Shown here: in pieces, positions 16,176 to 25,292 of the stretch
Layout: each line of letters begins with the position of its first letter
How positions within the stretch are numbered: the stretch's first letter is position 1
Position numbers and translations under genes: made by a program
Notes under the pieces: generated by a model
What the model saw: the letters and a program-made list of their open reading frames with translations, nothing else
Told to the model about the DNA's origin: nothing
The model's database searches: none
From: Candidatus Omnitrophota bacterium
GTDB taxonomy: Bacteria > Omnitrophota > Gorgyraeia > Gygaellales > UBA12090
Reading direction: 5' to 3'
DNA: 54,523 nt
NCBI GenBank assembly: GCA_030674475.1
Contig: JAUSCZ010000004.1
Span: 1 to 54,523 of the forward strand

Positions 16176-19100
16176 TTAGGTTGAGGCTTCTGTAGGGACA
16201 GAACATTGTTCTGTCCCTACGTTAACCTTAGACTTTTTATTTTTAAAACCAGCGTAAACCACCGGCACCAGAATCAGAGTAATAAAGGTAGACAAGGAAA
16301 GGCCGCCGAGCATACTCACCCCCAGGGGCCGCCAGAGCTCGGAACCTTCGCCTTTACTTAAGGCTAAAGGAAGCATACCGAAAAGGGTAGTGATGGTGGT
16401 CATCAGCACCGGCCTGAGCCGATTAGCGCCTCCGGTAATAACCGCTTCTTTTAAAGACATACCTCCGCGACGCAGAATATTGATATAATCCACCAGGACT
16501 ATGGCGTTATTCACCACAATACCGGCCAGCATCACCAGACCCAAAAAGGCCAGCACGCTTAAACTCACTCCGGTAAGTAAAAGCCCAAAAGCCACCCCGG
16601 TCCAGGCAAAAGGCACAGAAAACATCACTATAAAAGGGTCAAGCAAAGATTCAAATTGAGCCGCCATAACCATATATACCAATAAACCGCCCAGGATAAA
16701 AAGCAGAATTAACTCCTTAAAGGCCTTTTGCTGTTCTTCAATATCCCCGCCTAAACGGACCATCATCCCTTCCGGGACATTAAGCGCCTCAACAACCTCG
16801 CGGATATCCTTAGCAATATCCCCCAGGGCGCGGCGAAAGGTATTAGCCTCTACCTTAACCACTCTTTCCTGATTCTGCCTCTCTATCTCAATGGGGCCGC
16901 TCTGCTGAACCACCTTGGCAATATTGCTTAAGCTGATTATCTTTCCGCTATCAGCGGTAAGCGGAACATCTAATATGTCTTTCATGCTCTTGCGGTCATC
17001 TTCTTTTAAACGCAGGAATATATCATACTCGTCGCCGGATTCGCGGTATTTAGTTACTGCTTTTCCGTAAAAATATGTCCTCAAGGTCTGGGCGATATTA
17101 TCCATACTCACCCCCAAAGACGAGGCCTTAAGCCTATCCACCTCCACCCGCAGTTCCGGCCGGCCAAAGTCCCGCGAGGTGCTGATATCCACCACCCCTT
17201 TTATCTTAGAGAGTTCAGCTTTTAATTCATTGGCCAGGGAGCTGGTTGCCTCCAGGTCATGGCCGAATATCTCCACGGAAACCGCCTTTCCCCCGCCAAA
17301 AAGGATTCGGGAAAAGGGGCTTCCGGCCCGGATACCCACCCTTTTTACCCCTAAAAGTCCGGTTATCTTCGGCCGGATATCCTCGGCAATCTCTTTTATC
17401 GAACGCTGGCGCTCGGCAAGCGGGCGAAGCTTAATTCCCAGGGTAATAACATTAGAGCCCAGCCGGTAGCCAAAGCCCGCGGCAAAACGGGCCGCCCCGG
17501 AGACCCCGGCCCGGTAAAACAAGGTCTGGGTCTCCGGGATATCTTTTTCAATGATAGCTTCTACCTGCTGGGCAATCTTGTGGGTCTCTTCCACTCTAGT
17601 TCCTACCGGAAGTTCTACCTGCAGGTTTAGGTCTCCGGTATCTTCCTCAGGGATAAGTTCAGTCCCGATTTTAGGAATTAACATCAGGCTAAAAATAAAC
17701 ACCCCCAAGGCAGTTAAAATAACCTTCTTTTTGTTTTCCAGGGCCCAGCTTAAAACCCGGGAATATAAACTTTCCCATCTTCCCATAAATTTAACATGGG
17801 ATGCCGGCCTCACTAATATCTTAGAACAAAGCATGGGGCTAAAGGTAAGCGCTGTAAACAGCGAGGCCAAAAGAGTAACCGTTACTATTATTGCCAGCTG
17901 TTTAAACATTATCCCGGTGATCCCGCTTAAAAAGGCCATCGGCAGAAACACGATTACCGTGGTAAAGGTAGAGGCTGAAACAGCCATTCCGACCTCGGAC
18001 GCGCCTTTTATCGCCGCCTCTTTAATAGACAGTCCCTTTTCCCGCCAGCGGAAGACATTATCCGTAACCACAATGGCATTATCCACCACCATCCCAATGG
18101 CAATGGCAAGGCTGGAAAGAGTCATAATATTAATGGTGTATCCCAGGAAATACATAAAGATAAAGGCAATAATCAGGGAGAAAGGAATGGTGAGGGCGAT
18201 GATCAGACTGGGCCTTAACTGACGCAGGAATAAAAAAACCACCAGGATGACAAAGACCCCTCCCCAGTAAATAGTCTGGCTAAGGTCATTGATGGACTGG
18301 CGGATGTGTTCAGAGCTGTCTAAGAGGACGGAGAACTTAATATCCGAAGGGAGCTTGCCGGTTAAATCCTTAATTTTTTCCCGGATTCTTTTAGCCACCT
18401 CCACGGTGTTGGCTCCGGAGCGCTTCTGGACCATCAGCATCATCCCGGTCTCTCCGTTAGCGCGGACGATCATTGTCTCTTCCTTGAAAGAGTCTTCTAC
18501 TTTAGCCACATCCTTAAGGTAGACTATCTTTTGTCCCTCGGAGGCAATAATAATATTCTTAATTTCTTCGGGTGTAGAAAATTCTCCGGGAAGGCGCAAG
18601 GTATAATCTAAGTATCCGGTCTTTAAGTTGCCCGCGGGCAAGGTGATGTTTTCTTCTCTAAGCCGCTTAGCGATTCTTTCCACGGAAAGGTTATGCCCCT
18701 GGAGCTTGGCTTTATCCAGCTCCACATTAATCTGGCGCTCCAGGCCGCCGTAGATCTGCACCGCCCCCACCCCGGGTATTCTTTTAAGATAGTCGCTGAT
18801 CTGTTTATTTACCAGATGATACAACTGCGGATAATATTCTTTAGAGGAGCTTACTCCCATAAACAGAACCGGCAGGCTGGAAGTATTAAATTTAAAGACA
18901 ATCGGAGTATCTATCTCCTCCGGGAGGCTCTTTTTGGAGAATTCAAGGCGATCCCGGATATCATTAGAGGCCTCATCTAAGTTTACCCCCCATTTAAAAC
19001 GACAGCTGACTAAGGATAGCCCTTCCTGACTGCGGGAGGTAAGCTTGTCTAAGTTAGAGATAATAGATAAGTCGTTCTCAATAATCTCGGTAACCTTAGT

Positions 19101-19280
19101 CTCCACATCCTCGGCCGAGGCCCCTTCATACACCGTAATCACCGAGATTACCGGCGGCTCAATCTCCGGCATCAGGTCAATAGGCAGTTTGCTTAGAGAA
19201 ACTACCCCCAAGACCAGGATGGCCAGGAAAATCATTATGTTAGTAACCGGGAATCGGACTCCGAATTCTGGCAGACGCAT
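16176..19280 (-). CDS. RND-family efflux pump inner-membrane transporter (AcrB/CusA-type)
   Basis: The 1034-residue protein is full length for the RND family. TM1 lies near the N-terminus (MIFLAILVLGVVSLSKLPIDLMPEIE), followed by two large periplasmic porter/docking regions and two groups of TM segments, including GMVVDNAIVVTDNV in TM4 and GIVVNNAIVLVDYI in the second half. It exports substrates using the proton gradient with the HlyD adaptor and TolC channel encoded just upstream in the same operon (35-nt gap to the adaptor). Specificity is not evident. Its last residues (GTEQCSVPT) are encoded by a mobile palindrome, so the native C-terminus was probably altered. Confidence 0.92.
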   Translation of the reverse strand: MRLPEFGVRFPVTNIMIFLAILVLGVVSLSKLPIDLMPEIEPPVISVITVYEGASAEDVETKVTEIIENDLSIISNLDKLTSRSQEGLSLVSCRFKWGVNLDEASNDIRDRLEFSKKSLPEEIDTPIVFKFNTSSLPVLFMGVSSSKEYYPQLYHLVNKQISDYLKRIPGVGAVQIYGGLERQINVELDKAKLQGHNLSVERIAKRLREENITLPAGNLKTGYLDYTLRLPGEFSTPEEIKNIIIASEGQKIVYLKDVAKVEDSFKEETMIVRANGETGMMLMVQKRSGANTVEVAKRIREKIKDLTGKLPSDIKFSVLLDSSEHIRQSINDLSQTIYWGGVFVILVVFLFLRQLRPSLIIALTIPFSLIIAFIFMYFLGYTINIMTLSSLAIAIGMVVDNAIVVTDNVFRWREKGLSIKEAAIKGASEVGMAVSASTFTTVIVFLPMAFLSGITGIMFKQLAIIVTVTLLASLFTALTFSPMLCSKILVRPASHVKFMGRWESLYSRVLSWALENKKKVILTALGVFIFSLMLIPKIGTELIPEEDTGDLNLQVELPVGTRVEETHKIAQQVEAIIEKDIPETQTLFYRAGVSGAARFAAGFGYRLGSNVITLGIKLRPLAERQRSIKEIAEDIRPKITGLLGVKRVGIRAGSPFSRILFGGGKAVSVEIFGHDLEATSSLANELKAELSKIKGVVDISTSRDFGRPELRVEVDRLKASSLGVSMDNIAQTLRTYFYGKAVTKYRESGDEYDIFLRLKEDDRKSMKDILDVPLTADSGKIISLSNIAKVVQQSGPIEIERQNQERVVKVEANTFRRALGDIAKDIREVVEALNVPEGMMVRLGGDIEEQQKAFKELILLFILGGLLVYMVMAAQFESLLDPFIVMFSVPFAWTGVAFGLLLTGVSLSVLAFLGLVMLAGIVVNNAIVLVDYINILRRGGMSLKEAVITGGANRLRPVLMTTITTLFGMLPLALSKGEGSELWRPLGVSMLGGLSLSTFITLILVPVVYAGFKNKKSKVNVGTEQCSVPTEAST
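16192..16220. repeat. Dispersed palindrome forming the 3' end of the RND gene
   Basis: Perfect 14-bp arms GTAGGGACAGAACA around a single central base. The same architecture (AACA-N-TGTT core, CCCTA ends) occurs at 52117-52149 and 53068-53100. Confidence 0.8.
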
Positions 19281-19315
19281 CTTTTACTTTACCTTTTTAC
19301 TTTTTCCTTTTTACT

Positions 19316-20227
19316 TTACTCTGCAACTTTCACTAAGGCCCCGTCTCTCAAGCCCTGCTGGCCAAAGACAATCACCTTTTGGTTCTCCTCTAATCCTTTA
19401 AGTATCTCTACTTTATCGTTAGAGATTCCGATTTCCACCTTAACTTTTTTTGCCTTACCGCCTTCCACTACAAAGGCATAATAACTACTGTCTTCTTTGG
19501 ATAGGGCATCCTGGGGCAGGGCCAGGACCCGCTCGCGTTTTCCGGCCAGGATATCTATCCGGGCAAACATCCCGGATTTTAATTTATTATCCGGATTGGC
19601 CAGGATTATTTCAACATCCAAGGTGCGGGTGGCGGCATCTAAAACCTCGCTTGCTTTAGAGACCTCACCGGTAAAGACCTCCCCCGGATAGCTATCCAGC
19701 TTAAGCATGGCCTTTAGCCCTTTACTAATATAGGAAATATCCTGCTCCGGGATACCTATTCTTACTACTACCTCAAGCGCGTCCACCACCAGGGCCACCG
19801 GTGTAGACTGGGCCAGGATATTTTCTCCTTTATCTAAGAAAACCTTTCCCACTATCCCATATATAGGAGAGCTGACCTTAGCCAATTCATATTTTAATCC
19901 GGTTTCATCCCTTTCCACCAAGGCCACAGTCTCGTCCTTTTGGACCTTGTCTCCTTCATTTAAGACATAGCTATCCAATTTTCCGTTGACCTTGGAATAG
20001 ACCCTGGCCTCACTCCTGGCCTTAATATTGCCGACATAAGAAAAAACCAGGTCCAAATCCTCTCTTTTTAACGAAACCGCTCGCACAGTAAGGGCCTCAA
20101 TGGCCGCGCCTTTACCTTTAAAAGACGTCTCCTTATCCGCCGGCTTAGAGAAGAATATCCGCTTTAAGAAAAATATACCCACAATGTGGGCGATGATTAA
20201 GAAAATAACCGCTTTTTTTATCTTCAC
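19316..20227 (-). CDS. Periplasmic adaptor (membrane fusion protein) of RND efflux pump
   Basis: The 303-residue protein has an N-terminal membrane anchor (AVIFLIIAHIVGIFFL). A lipoyl/barrel-sandwich segment (GNIKARSEARVYSKVNGKLDSYVLNEGDKVQKDETVALV) follows, then beta-barrel and membrane-proximal parts ending KVIVFGQQGLRDGALVKVAE. The alpha-hairpin is short or absent, as in compact HlyD/RND adaptors. Its ATG overlaps the TolC stop by 4 nt, and the RND gene follows after 35 nt. It would bridge the inner-membrane pump and the outer-membrane channel. Confidence 0.88.
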   Translation of the reverse strand: MKIKKAVIFLIIAHIVGIFFLKRIFFSKPADKETSFKGKGAAIEALTVRAVSLKREDLDLVFSYVGNIKARSEARVYSKVNGKLDSYVLNEGDKVQKDETVALVERDETGLKYELAKVSSPIYGIVGKVFLDKGENILAQSTPVALVVDALEVVVRIGIPEQDISYISKGLKAMLKLDSYPGEVFTGEVSKASEVLDAATRTLDVEIILANPDNKLKSGMFARIDILAGKRERVLALPQDALSKEDSSYYAFVVEGGKAKKVKVEIGISNDKVEILKGLEENQKVIVFGQQGLRDGALVKVAE

Positions 20228-21633
20228 CCCGCACCTTCTTTCTTATTCGTCCCCGTTGCCCTGTCCAGTCTGGCTTTAGAGACCAAGCAGTCATACAAAG
20301 CCTCTTTATGATTAAAGTCGGAAACCGCCAGACTCAAGCGGGCATCCTTTAAATCCAGCTCACTCACTATTCCTTCTTGATATTTAGTCTCTATGGTCTT
20401 TAGATTATCCTGATACACATCTATATCCATTCGCGTAGGCGCCAGCCGGGCAATAGCGCTTTTTAAGGCCAGATAGGCGTCTTTTACCTCTACCACAATC
20501 CCGGTCTTTAATTTATCTTTGAGGATTTCATCCTGTTTTAGAGTGCTGATAGCCTGCTCCACCTTAGCCTTAGTCAGCCAGCCGTCAAATATCGGCCAGC
20601 TCATTGTCCACCCAACCACATTATAATCCTGCCAGCCCTTGCCTGGGGAAAAACTAAGCGAGGTGGTGGAACGGCTGGTATAATCAAAAGAGCCGTAGAT
20701 GCTCGGCCGGTTAGCCGCCTTGGCTATTTCTATCCCGGCCTTATCAACATTCATCTGGGCTTCATATTGCCGGATCTCCTGCCTTTGGCTTAAGGCCTCT
20801 AAGATAGCCGCGTCAACCGCTAGTTCTCTGGGATGATACTCAAAATCTCCTTCTATGTCAAGACGGCTATTCTGTTCAATATAAAGAATGGACTTAAGTA
20901 ATTCCCCGGCCAGCTCTTGCTGATTACGCGCCGCTTCAGAGAGAGAATCGGCTTCAGACAGCCGGTATTCAGCCTTCTTGACCTCGCTTTCGGGAAGCTC
21001 GCCTTTTAAGTAACGCTCTTTTAAAGAATCCAGGTATCTCTGACGGTTTTCCTGAATCTCATTATTCAACCAGCTAAAGTCTTTAGCCAAAAGCAGGGTA
21101 TAAAAGGCCTCTTTTGCCTTTAATACTGTCTGGGATCGAGTATTCTCTAACACCGCCTCCTGGGCCTCTCTTTTATGTCGTGACTCCTTAAGGGTATTCA
21201 GGCTCTTTTTGCCTTTATACACATACTGCTTTAGCCCGGCGGTAAAAGAATAACTGACAATATCTTTCCTATATAAACCCCGGGTGTCCACGGCGGTCCC
21301 GCCCAGGGTCAACTCCGGCAGGAAAGCGCTCTTAGATTCCTCAATTTTCTGTTTTGCCTGGGCTAATTTTTCTTCATCCAGCAGGATATCCCGGTTGTCC
21401 CGCAAGGCTATAACTACGGCCTCATCCAGGGTTAAGACAATCTTTTCTTGCGCGCAAAATGCCGAAGGCAAGACGCAGAAAGAGAAAATAAAAACAAGAC
21501 TTAATGACACTAAAAGTTCTAAGCTGTCATTGCGAGCGAAGCGAAGCAATCTCTTTAACAAAAGATTGCTTCGTCGTCCCGATGAATGCCAGGACTCCTC
21601 GCAATGACAATTAGCGTAATTAGCTATGCCCAT
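20224..21633 (-). CDS. TolC-family outer membrane efflux protein with repeat-encoded N-terminus
   Basis: The mature region starts after a clear signal peptide (LLVSLSLVFIFSFCVLPSAFCA). It shows the TolC pattern of two long helical repeats with TLDEAVVIALRDNRDI and AKANRPSIYGSFDYTS near the repeat starts. The annotated ATG at 21633 overlaps the marR stop, but residues ~8-36 (CHCEESWHSSGRRSN...) are the translation of a mobile palindrome at 21526-21608. The real start could be this coupled ATG, giving an unusually long n-region, or a GTG near 21510 that lacks a visible ribosome site. It forms the outer-membrane channel of the efflux operon. Confidence 0.88.
   Translation of the reverse strand: MGIANYANCHCEESWHSSGRRSNLLLKRLLRFARNDSLELLVSLSLVFIFSFCVLPSAFCAQEKIVLTLDEAVVIALRDNRDILLDEEKLAQAKQKIEESKSAFLPELTLGGTAVDTRGLYRKDIVSYSFTAGLKQYVYKGKKSLNTLKESRHKREAQEAVLENTRSQTVLKAKEAFYTLLLAKDFSWLNNEIQENRQRYLDSLKERYLKGELPESEVKKAEYRLSEADSLSEAARNQQELAGELLKSILYIEQNSRLDIEGDFEYHPRELAVDAAILEALSQRQEIRQYEAQMNVDKAGIEIAKAANRPSIYGSFDYTSRSTTSLSFSPGKGWQDYNVVGWTMSWPIFDGWLTKAKVEQAISTLKQDEILKDKLKTGIVVEVKDAYLALKSAIARLAPTRMDIDVYQDNLKTIETKYQEGIVSELDLKDARLSLAVSDFNHKEALYDCLVSKARLDRATGTNKKEGAG
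21526..21608. repeat. REP-like palindrome inserted in the 5' end of the tolC-like gene
   Basis: Ends GTCATTGCGAG and CTCGCAATGAC with an inner AGATTGCTTCG inverted pair. It is in frame, so the open reading frame continues through it. Confidence 0.8.
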
Positions 21634-22072
21634 CTTTTTTTAAATGCTGGTGTATCTTGGTTAAGATTTCCAGGTATTTCTTCCGGTCCTCGGCGCTTAA
21701 GTGGCCGAACATATCCATAATGGCTTTGTGCCGGGCGCGGTTATGCCGTTGGATGACCTTTCTTCCTTTAGCGGTAATGCTGATGTTAACTACCCTGCGG
21801 TCACCGGGAACACTGCCGCGCAGAACAAAACCGCTCTTTACCAGCTTATCCGCGATTCCGGTAACCGCGGCCATACTTACCGACAGATGCCCGGCCAGCT
21901 CCCCCATACGCATTGAGGGCCTGTCTTTTAATACATCCAGGATAAAAACCTGGGGCAAAGAGATATTGCCCTGGACCACCTCTTTAGTCTGGCGCTTCAA
22001 GAATTTGCGCATAACGTCCGAGAGCATCCTTGAGACATCGTCGGCAAACCGGACAATCGTATCGTGCGGCAT
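21620..22072 (-). CDS. MarR-family transcriptional regulator
   Basis: The 150-residue protein has a winged helix-turn-helix: MRMGELAGHLSVSMAAVTGIADKLVKSGFVLRGSVPGDRRVVNISITAKGRKV, the standard MarR core with the DRR wing. It is the first gene of the efflux operon and overlaps the tolC-like frame. A consensus promoter and a TTTAG-TTG-CTAAA inverted repeat lie upstream, consistent with autorepression that is relieved by a pump substrate (inference). Confidence 0.9.
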   Translation of the reverse strand: MPHDTIVRFADDVSRMLSDVMRKFLKRQTKEVVQGNISLPQVFILDVLKDRPSMRMGELAGHLSVSMAAVTGIADKLVKSGFVLRGSVPGDRRVVNISITAKGRKVIQRHNRARHKAIMDMFGHLSAEDRKKYLEILTKIHQHLKKDGHS

Positions 22073-22106
22073 ATTTAACTTAAATAATATTTAACTATAT
22101 TAACTA

Positions 22107-22147
22107 TTTAGCAACTAAAATATATCATAAAATTAAAGGCTTGTCAA
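22107..22147 (-). promoter_or_regulatory. Promoter and candidate MarR operator of the efflux operon
   Basis: On the minus strand, TTGACA (22147-22142), a 17-nt spacer and TATATT (22124-22119). A 13-bp inverted repeat TTTAGTTGCTAAA directly abuts the -10. Confidence 0.7.
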
Positions 22148-22162
22148 GGGCGGAGGTTAAGT

Positions 22163-22337
22163 ACAGTTCAGCTTCTGGAAGTAAATCAGATTGTCATTCC
22201 CGCGAAAGCCAGCGGCCTTGCCGCTAGGCAGGCGGGAATCCACTACGAGATTAATGTTTTACCTGGATTCCCGATTAAAGCATTCGGGAATGACAAATTC
22301 TTATATCTCGTCGGAGCACTTCCAAGAGCTGAACTGT
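22163..22337. mobile_element. MITE-like element with nested REP unit
   Basis: Outer 19-bp inverted arms (ACAGTTCAGCTTCTGGAAG and its complement, two mismatches) enclose a GTCATTCCCGC...GGGAATGAC unit (22193-22294). There is no coding capacity. It fills most of the gap between the MarR and PadR genes and ends 2 bp before the PadR stop codon. Confidence 0.6.
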
Positions 22338-22339
22338 TA

Positions 22340-22855
22340 CTATATCTTCTCTGCCAGGCGGGTGATGAATTTTATTTCGGCATCCAGGAGTTCCTGATTA
22401 TGCTCAAAGATGGCAGAGAGGTTAGGAGAGGGTAGAGATTGGCTGATTTTTAAATCCTGGATGGATTTCTTTAAGCGGTTAAGCAGTTTAATCCGGATCT
22501 GAAGATAATGCCTCTTAGGCTGAACGGGGATATGGTGCAGAAAATACAAAGATAAGTCAATGCTGAAATAGGGTTTTTCAATAGTGAGGATATTGCTTAA
22601 TAAAAGTTTTTTGAATTCGTCTTTTCCTTTTTGGGTAATCTTATAGGTATATTTAAGGGGGCGGTTTCCTTCTTTGCCCGATACCTGGGTAACCAGGCCG
22701 TTCTTAAGCATCTTCTGAAGAGGATAATATATAGAGTCGGTTTTTATTAACCCGGTAAAGGTAACCGAAATATCCCGCGTCAGCTTCTTTAATTGATAGC
22801 CGTGTTTGGGGCCATCCTGAAGAAGTCCTAAGAATAATAGCTCTTGTTCTTTCAT
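22340..22855 (-). CDS. PadR-family transcriptional regulator
   Basis: The 171-residue protein has ELLFLGLLQDGPKHGYQLKKL, then a winged helix (SIYYPLQKMLKNGLVTQ...YTYKITQKGKDEFKKLL), the PadR N-terminal domain. A ~90-residue helical C-terminal dimerisation part follows. The target is unknown. It stands alone between the efflux operon and accA. A MITE-like element abuts its 3' end. Confidence 0.85.
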   Translation of the reverse strand: MKEQELLFLGLLQDGPKHGYQLKKLTRDISVTFTGLIKTDSIYYPLQKMLKNGLVTQVSGKEGNRPLKYTYKITQKGKDEFKKLLLSNILTIEKPYFSIDLSLYFLHHIPVQPKRHYLQIRIKLLNRLKKSIQDLKISQSLPSPNLSAIFEHNQELLDAEIKFITRLAEKI

Positions 22856-22925
22856 TTAATAGACACGGATAATCACGGATTAAAACGCACGAATAAAATC
22901 TGCGCTAATTCGCGTTTACCAAAAA

Positions 22926-23861
22926 CTAATTTACAAAGACGCCCATTTTACGGAATTTTTGATAGCGTAAAGGAATGAGCTTATCGGCGGGTATCTGCTT
23001 TAATTCCTGGAGGTGTTTTTTTAGAACTGCCTTTAAGTTTTTGCCGGATATCTGGGGGTCGCGATGGGCTCCGCCTTGCGGCTCGGGAATAATATCATCA
23101 ATAATCCCCAGCTTGAGCAGTTCGGGCGCGGTTAATTTCAAGGCCTCAGCCGCGAACTCCGCCTTAGCTGAATCTTTCCAAAGGATTGCCGCGCAGCCTT
23201 CGGGCGAGATAACCGAGTAATAAGCATTCTCCATCACGCAGACCCGGTCGCCTATGCCAATACCTAAGGCCCCTCCGGAGCCGCCTTCACCGATCACCGC
23301 CACTACTATCGGCACCGCGATATCCGACATCTCCCTCAAATTTAAGGCGATGGCCTGGGCCTGGCCTCTTTCTTCCGCTCCGACTCCGGGATACGCCCCA
23401 GGGGTATCCACCAGGGTAATTATAGGAACGCCAAACTTCTGGGCTAATTGCATCAGGCGCAGGGCCTTACGATAGCCTTCGGGATGGGCACAGCCGAAAT
23501 TGCGCATCAGATTTTCTTTGGTATCCCTCCCTTTTTGATGCCCCATAACCAAAACCTTCTCGCCGTCAAGCTTGGCTAAACCCGCGATTAAGGCTTTATC
23601 GTCGCCAAAAAGCCTGTCACCGTGAAGCTCATAAAAATCGGTGAAGATCGTATTGATATAATCCAGAGTATAGGGGCGGTTGGGATGCCGGGCAATTTTT
23701 ACCTTCTGCCAGGGAGTGAGATTCTGGTAAGTATCACCCTTCTTTTTCTCCAGCTCTATCTCCAGGCGCCTAATTACCTCCTTATCCGCGGTAATATGCC
23801 TGAGCTCTTCAATCTTTCTTTCCAGTTCTAATATTGGGCGTTCAAAGTCTAAACCAGCCAT
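22926..23861 (-). CDS. accA: Acetyl-CoA carboxylase carboxyltransferase subunit alpha
   Basis: The 311-residue protein is full length for AccA. It has an N-terminal helical segment ([11 protein letters not shown]), then the crotonase-fold core: [48 protein letters not shown] and [15 protein letters not shown]. With AccD (not in the window) it transfers the carboxyl group from carboxybiotin to acetyl-CoA to make malonyl-CoA. No obvious Shine-Dalgarno precedes the ATG. Confidence 0.95.
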   Translation of the reverse strand: MAGLDFERPILELERKIEELRHITADKEVIRRLEIELEKKKGDTYQNLTPWQKVKIARHPNRPYTLDYINTIFTDFYELHGDRLFGDDKALIAGLAKLDGEKVLVMGHQKGRDTKENLMRNFGCAHPEGYRKALRLMQLAQKFGVPIITLVDTPGAYPGVGAEERGQAQAIALNLREMSDIAVPIVVAVIGEGGSGGALGIGIGDRVCVMENAYYSVISPEGCAAILWKDSAKAEFAAEALKLTAPELLKLGIIDDIIPEPQGGAHRDPQISGKNLKAVLKKHLQELKQIPADKLIPLRYQKFRKMGVFVN

Positions 23862-23948
23862 ATTTTTAGTTTATAGTTTCCGCCGAAGGCGGACCAGCCT
23901 ACGGCTGACATAGTTGATAGTTTATGGTTTATAGCTAAAAGATACAGT

Positions 23949-24782
23949 TTAATCAACGATGGTAACCTCAGTGCCTTGAGGCAGAAAGGTATATAATTCT
24001 TCAACTTCGTTATTCAGCATCCGCACGCATCCGGCAGTGGCCTGCTTGCCGATACTCTCGGGTGAGGTGGTACCGTGGATACCGTAACCCTCAAGGTCAA
24101 AACCCATCCATCTGGTGCCTAAGATATTTTCCGGTGAGTCCGGAGGGACTACTGCCCCGGATTTATACCAAACCGGATTAACCAGTTTGGTGGTTATTTT
24201 AAAGGTGCCTACAGGGGTAGAATTGTTTAAACCGGTTGAGACGTTGTAGGTCTTGATTATCTCATCGTTACATTTAAGCATCAGGATATTCTGGGATTTA
24301 TCCGTCAGGACGCTGAATTTTCCGGTCCAGATTTTAAGCTTCTTCCCCGGGTTTATCTTATCCGAAGCAAGGTTATTGATTCTTTTTATCAAGTCTATAG
24401 TGGTATAAAACTGCTTGGATATCTTAGTCAGGTTATCCAGTGGCTGGATGATATATTCCTGGCTTAAGCCGGGGACAGCCTGGGAAGAAAGAATAATCTT
24501 AATATTGGTCTCATCTAATTTCTTCTGCCAGGTCCCCACATCCTTATTTCCGGAAAAATCATTAATCAGTTTTTGATAGACGGATTTTAGGCCCACAAAG
24601 TCGGACTTCTTTTCCAATTCCACTGCCTCAGCCAAAAGCGGAGCTTCGGTTTCGGTTTTAAACTGAACCTCGTTTTCTAATGCTATGTCCTTCTTCGTTT
24701 GGTTAAATTTAAAAACCGCTGCCGCCGTCAAAGCCGCGATGAAGATTATGCCCGCGATAATAAATATAAGCCTATTTTTCAC
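23949..24782 (-). CDS. LysM and L,D-transpeptidase (YkuD) protein
   Basis: I prefer the GTG at 24782 to the track start at 24821, because GGAGG lies 6 nt upstream and the protein then opens with a normal membrane anchor (VKNRLIFIIAGIIFIAALTAAAV). A LysM domain (EYIIQPLDNLTKISKQFYTT...INPGKKLKIW) leads to a YkuD domain with HGTTSPESIG and the catalytic TAGCVRM motif. It would form 3-3 crosslinks in peptidoglycan or attach proteins to it, in the periplasm. The length is 277 residues from this start. Confidence 0.9.
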   Translation of the reverse strand: MKNRLIFIIAGIIFIAALTAAAVFKFNQTKKDIALENEVQFKTETEAPLLAEAVELEKKSDFVGLKSVYQKLINDFSGNKDVGTWQKKLDETNIKIILSSQAVPGLSQEYIIQPLDNLTKISKQFYTTIDLIKRINNLASDKINPGKKLKIWTGKFSVLTDKSQNILMLKCNDEIIKTYNVSTGLNNSTPVGTFKITTKLVNPVWYKSGAVVPPDSPENILGTRWMGFDLEGYGIHGTTSPESIGKQATAGCVRMLNNEVEELYTFLPQGTEVTIVD

Positions 24783-24842
24783 TAAAGCCTCCTCTTCTTG
24801 CCAAAAACATAAAGGCCGCAAAAACCTGAAAATTTAAATAAA

Positions 24843-25292
24843 TTAATATAGCGCTATAGCAATCAACGCCCCGATAATTGAGCCGGCCAAAACCTGAATC
24901 GGGGTATGGCCCAACAATTCCCTGACCTTACCTTCTTTAATTTTACCCTGGAAATAAATATCCTCCAGGATTTTATTCAATATTTCCGCCTGTTCCCCGG
25001 CGGAACGGCGCACCCCCTGGGCGTCAAACATAGTTACTATCGCGAAGACAAAAGCCAGGGCGAAAATCGGAGAGGAAAAACCTAATTCTAACCCGCTGGA
25101 AAGAGCCAGAGAGGTGGCCCCGGCGGCGTGAGACGAGGGCATGCCGCCAGTTCCGATAAGCCAGCGGAAGTTAAATTTCTTCTCCCGAATCACCCCCAGG
25201 GTAACCTTGACCGTCTGGGTAAAAATCCAGGCCATAATGGTTACCGAAAGGATATGATTTTTCATAAAAAAATTGATAAATGTTTCTCTCAT
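24843..25292 (-). CDS. Divergent PAP2-family membrane protein (DUF212/YuiD-like)
   Basis: The 149-residue protein has the family motifs GGMPSSHAA and VRRSAGEQAEILN...LGHTPIQVLAGSIIG. Several TM segments are visible. DUF212 proteins are divergent relatives of PAP2 phosphatases, and their substrate is not established. It overlaps the coiled-coil gene by 4 nt and precedes the L,D-transpeptidase by 60 nt, so an envelope role is plausible. Confidence 0.85.
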   Translation of the reverse strand: MRETFINFFMKNHILSVTIMAWIFTQTVKVTLGVIREKKFNFRWLIGTGGMPSSHAAGATSLALSSGLELGFSSPIFALAFVFAIVTMFDAQGVRRSAGEQAEILNKILEDIYFQGKIKEGKVRELLGHTPIQVLAGSIIGALIAIALY

